A stretch of DNA of 8,538 nucleotides from Nitrospirota bacterium. GTDB lineage: Bacteria; Nitrospirota; Thermodesulfovibrionia; UBA6902; BMS3Bbin08. This document shows, one piece after another, positions 6,735 to 8,538 of this stretch. Below the pieces are notes generated by a model. It saw nothing but the letters and a program-made list of their open reading frames with translations. It ran no database searches and was not told the DNA's origin. The first letter of the stretch is position 1. The number at the start of each line of letters is the position of its first letter. The stretch spans positions 1-8,538 of the forward strand of contig JACQXH010000099.1 of the NCBI GenBank assembly GCA_016208845.1. The letters are read 5' to 3'. The translations under genes were made by a program, and so were the position numbers.

Positions 6735-8279
6735 ATGAGAAAGAACATGATCACCTTAATTAACCATCAGGGCCTCAAATTAGTAAAAGGCATACAGATA
6801 CAGACCCCTGCCCCTCCTCTCGGGCTTGCTTATATAGGCGCCTATTTGAAACACCATGGATATGCTTATACAGCAATAGATGCCTGCGGTGAGGCCCTGG
6901 ATCAAATATATGACTATAAGGCAGGCGGGCAATTAAAAATCCAGGGATACACATTGCCTCAAATACTCGAAAGATTGCCCGGAAATACCAGGATTATCGG
7001 GCTTACCTGTTCATTCTCTCATTGCTGGCCCCTTGTTGAAGAAATTGCCTCAGCAGCACGAAAAAAACTGCCTGGAGCGGTAATTGCAGCTGGCGGCGAA
7101 CATCCTTCAGCAATGCCGGAACATGTTTTAAAAAATAGGATTATTGATGTTGCGGTCAGGGGTGAAGGCGAAGAGACTTTTCTGGAGTTGATAAGGAAGA
7201 TTGAAAACAGCCAGTCATGGGATGCGATCGACGGAATTGCATTCCTGAACAGAGAAGGACAACTCGTCATTAATAAACCCAGAGAAAGGATCAAGGATAT
7301 AAACAATATCCCTTGTCCTGACTGGGACAGCTGGTGCATTGAGAAATATATTGAACACCAGCAGGTCTCAGGGATCAATCTTGGAAGGTCCATGCCTATA
7401 TTAGGGAGCAGGGGGTGCCCATATGCCTGCACATTCTGCTCCAGTGAACGCATGTGGACCAGACGTTATATTATGAGAGACGGAAAAGCCATCGTAGATG
7501 AAATGGAACAGATGAAAAACAAATATAATGTCACGGGATTCTCATTTTTTGATTCGACCTTTATTATTAACCGCAGCAAGATGCTTGGCTTTTGCAAAGA
7601 GCTTATAAATAGAAAGCTTGATGTTTCGTACCAGCTTCCTGCCGGCACGCGCTGTGAGGTATTCGATGACGAACTGGCATTAAATCTGGAAAAGTCAGGG
7701 CTGAAGAACTTCAGCTTTGCCCCTGAATCCGGATCTGATTTAATACGCAAGGCCGTTAACAAACAGATTGGTCTTGATACTTTTTTTAATGCCGTAAAAG
7801 CTGTCAAAAAGACAAAAATGACAGTCGGCTGCTTTATTGTCATTGGTTTTCCTGAAGACAATAAACATACTCTCAGGCAGACGCTGTCTCTTGTTAGAAA
7901 GCTGGCTTTAATGGGTCTGGATGATGTCACGGTTTCCAAGTTTACACCTTATCCCGGTTCGGTCTATTTTGACGCCTTGCTGGAAAAAGGTTATATAAGC
8001 GAGCAGCTCAACGAACTGCAAAATATAATACATTTTTACAGCAGCGGCGGGATCTCGTATTCCCGGTCCTTAACGGACAAACAGATTTACCGCTGGATGA
8101 ATTGGCTGTATATTAATTTCTATGTAATCAGTTTTATTGTCAGGCCGTGGAAATTTATAAATAATTTCCGGGAATATTTTTCAAAAGGCGTTGAAAGAAC
8201 ACGGTACATGCGTTTTTTCTCTGAAATTTTTGTTAATCGCAAAAAATGGAAAAAAAAAGCATCTAAAGTTGTGACTTAA
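6735..8279 (+). CDS. B12-binding-domain radical SAM protein, substrate unknown
   Basis: This 514-residue protein has the two-domain layout of cobalamin-dependent radical SAM enzymes. An N-terminal Rossmann-like B12-binding region spans about 5-160: PAPPLGLAYIGAYLKHHGY at 25-43, IIGLTCSF at 87-94, IAAGGEHPSAMPE at 117-129, VAVRGEGEETFLELI at 139-153. The radical SAM core follows, with C228-C232-C235 in GSRGCPYACTFC, FAPESGSD at 328-335 and FIVIGFPE at 367-374. The DxHxxG motif of His-on cobalamin proteins reads DACGEA (49-54), without the His, as in many members of this class. The C-terminal part (about 440-514) is aromatic and basic, contains hydrophobic stretches around 455-469, and may sit on the membrane. 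Members carry out methylations, ring closures or other radical chemistry, often on lipids or secondary metabolites. No clear ribosome binding site precedes ATG 6735; ATG 6747 (Met5) is a possible alternative. The position suggests a role in modifying the locus's glycan or lipid carrier, which is inference. Confidence 0.9.
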   Translation: MRKNMITLINHQGLKLVKGIQIQTPAPPLGLAYIGAYLKHHGYAYTAIDACGEALDQIYDYKAGGQLKIQGYTLPQILERLPGNTRIIGLTCSFSHCWPLVEEIASAARKKLPGAVIAAGGEHPSAMPEHVLKNRIIDVAVRGEGEETFLELIRKIENSQSWDAIDGIAFLNREGQLVINKPRERIKDINNIPCPDWDSWCIEKYIEHQQVSGINLGRSMPILGSRGCPYACTFCSSERMWTRRYIMRDGKAIVDEMEQMKNKYNVTGFSFFDSTFIINRSKMLGFCKELINRKLDVSYQLPAGTRCEVFDDELALNLEKSGLKNFSFAPESGSDLIRKAVNKQIGLDTFFNAVKAVKKTKMTVGCFIVIGFPEDNKHTLRQTLSLVRKLALMGLDDVTVSKFTPYPGSVYFDALLEKGYISEQLNELQNIIHFYSSGGISYSRSLTDKQIYRWMNWLYINFYVISFIVRPWKFINNFREYFSKGVERTRYMRFFSEIFVNRKKWKKKASKVVT

Positions 8280-8297
8280 CCATAAGATGGCCGGCTC

Positions 8298-8317
8298 GTA
8301 ACGGATTTACCGTTTAC
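8298..8317 (+). terminator. Imperfect hairpin after the B12-radical SAM gene, weak terminator candidate
   Basis: GTAACGG (8298-8304) pairs with CCGTTTAC (8310-8317) with one bulged T and a 5-base loop, about 20 bases after the stop codon. No U tract follows, so Rho-independent termination here is doubtful. Confidence 0.25.
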
Positions 8318-8320
8318 ATC

Positions 8321-8350
8321 TTGACTCTGTCTCCTGTTTGAAGCTATACT
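8321..8350 (+). promoter_or_regulatory. Sigma-70-type promoter for the TPP riboswitch transcript
   Basis: TTGACT at 8321-8326 and TATACT at 8345-8350 each differ from consensus at one position and are separated by 18 bases. A start site about 7 bases downstream, near 8357, would fall exactly at the 5' edge of the aptamer. That placement strongly supports the call. Confidence 0.75.
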
Positions 8351-8355
8351 TTAAT

Positions 8356-8448
8356 CACCCTGGGGGAGGCGATGATCCGCCTGAGAGTCCCGACTATTCG
8401 GGAGACCCCTTGAACCTGAACCGGATAATGCCGGCGTAGGAAAAGGAG
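8356..8448 (+). ncRNA. TPP (thiamine pyrophosphate) riboswitch, THI-box aptamer
   Basis: The conserved THI-box blocks occur in order: GGGG(G) at 8362-8366, CTGAGAG at 8381-8387, ACCCCTTGAACCTGA around 8405-8419, and GGATAATGCCGGCGTAGGAA around 8423-8442. Stems visible are AGGCG/CGCCT (8367-8371 with 8378-8382), an extra 6-bp arm TCCCGA/TCGGGA (8388-8393 with 8398-8403), CCGG/CCGG (8421-8424 with 8431-8434), and GGGG pairing with CCCC at 8406-8409. The closing P1 helix looks short. The aptamer binds TPP and normally switches off thiamine biosynthesis or transport genes. The terminator just downstream indicates control at transcription. Confidence 0.96.
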
Positions 8449-8452
8449 GATG

Positions 8453-8485
8453 CCGTATCTTTCAGGGATACGGTTTTTTATTTTT
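8453..8485 (+). terminator. Intrinsic terminator forming the riboswitch expression platform
   Basis: CCGTATC (8453-8459) pairs with GATACGG (8467-8473), extended by a T-G wobble at the loop. Six T (8474-8479), an A and five more T follow. It begins within a few bases of the aptamer's end, so TPP binding would be expected to favour this terminator. A purine-rich AAGGAGG at 8443-8449 lies between aptamer and stem. Confidence 0.88.
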
Positions 8486-8538
8486 GATGCATTCCTCACA
8501 GATCAGTTCTTCGAAGCCGGATAAGATTCTGCTAAGGG
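8462..8538 (-). CDS. Possible C-terminal end of a minus-strand gene (partial, uncertain)
   Basis: Read on the minus strand from the right edge, one frame is open and ends at TGA (complement of 8462-8464). The last 24 residues are hydrophilic with a CxxC-like pair (FEELICEECIKNKKPYP at the end) and resemble an ordinary protein C-terminus. The reading overlaps the riboswitch terminator. At this length an open frame is weak evidence. No function is recognisable. Confidence 0.25.
   Translation of the reverse strand, partial: LSRILSGFEELICEECIKNKKPYP
8487..8538 (+). CDS. Possible start of the riboswitch-controlled gene (partial, uncertain)
   Basis: An ATG at 8487, just past the terminator T run, opens a frame of 17 codons to the window edge (MHSSQISSSKPDKILLR). 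Its position fits the gene expected after a TPP riboswitch, probably for thiamine synthesis or uptake. No Shine-Dalgarno sequence is close, and the residues do not match the start of ThiC or another thiamine protein known to me. It competes with the minus-strand reading over the same bases. Confidence 0.2.
   Translation, partial: MHSSQISSSKPDKILLR

Noticed and set aside
80..7939. Long minus-strand open frames opposite the main genes
   Set aside because: Each lies opposite a well-supported plus-strand gene, has low-complexity Ser/Leu/Phe-rich translation, and shows no motif or ribosome binding site.
8450..8524. A 24-codon leader peptide starting at ATG 8450 next to AAGGAGG
   Set aside because: The purine run abuts the ATG with no spacing, and the frame runs through the terminator stem and T run. 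It is more likely chance within the expression platform.
1..8538. CRISPR arrays, tRNA or rRNA genes, insertion sequences and attachment sites
   Set aside because: I saw no spaced direct repeats, tRNA cloverleaf, transposase or terminal inverted repeats in reading both strands.

Overview
The window is about 8.5 kb of moderately AT-rich bacterial DNA. Every well-supported gene lies on the + strand. It looks like part of a surface-glycan (O-antigen, capsule or lipid-linked sugar) locus, followed by the start of a separate thiamine-regulated transcription unit. Polyprenyl-phosphate-type glycosyltransferases, several radical SAM proteins, many AUA/AGA/AGG codons and a TPP riboswitch suggest an uncultured Gram-negative lineage such as Nitrospirota, Desulfobacterota or Omnitrophota. 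That placement is inference; no marker gene is present.

Region 1 (1-1909) holds the 3' part of a radical SAM protein with a SPASM/twitch-like auxiliary Fe-S domain. One in-frame TAA interrupts it. A family 2 glycosyltransferase (GT2) follows with a 13-base overlap. A short gap (1910-1984) carries a weak hairpin and a TATACT box, so a new transcript may begin there.

Region 2 (1985-6698) encodes an ArnC/GtrB-like membrane GT2, an NAD-dependent SDR sugar epimerase/dehydratase broken by a one-base frameshift near its C-terminus, a DegT/DnrJ/EryC1 PLP sugar aminotransferase, and a polytopic GT-C (family 39-like) glycosyltransferase. The set resembles the arn scheme: modify a nucleotide sugar, aminate it, load it on undecaprenyl phosphate, transfer it outside the membrane. 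A B12-binding radical SAM enzyme (6735-8279) ends the run; its substrate is unknown.

Region 3 (8280-8538) has a good sigma-70-type promoter, a complete TPP (THI-box) aptamer and an intrinsic terminator, which together make a transcription-attenuation riboswitch. The controlled gene is not identifiable. The last 50 bases read more like the C-terminus of a minus-strand gene than like a plus-strand start.

The two points most worth checking are the paired lesions (in-frame stop at 363, frameshift at about 3795-3799), which are either real gene decay or assembly errors, and what lies beyond the riboswitch.
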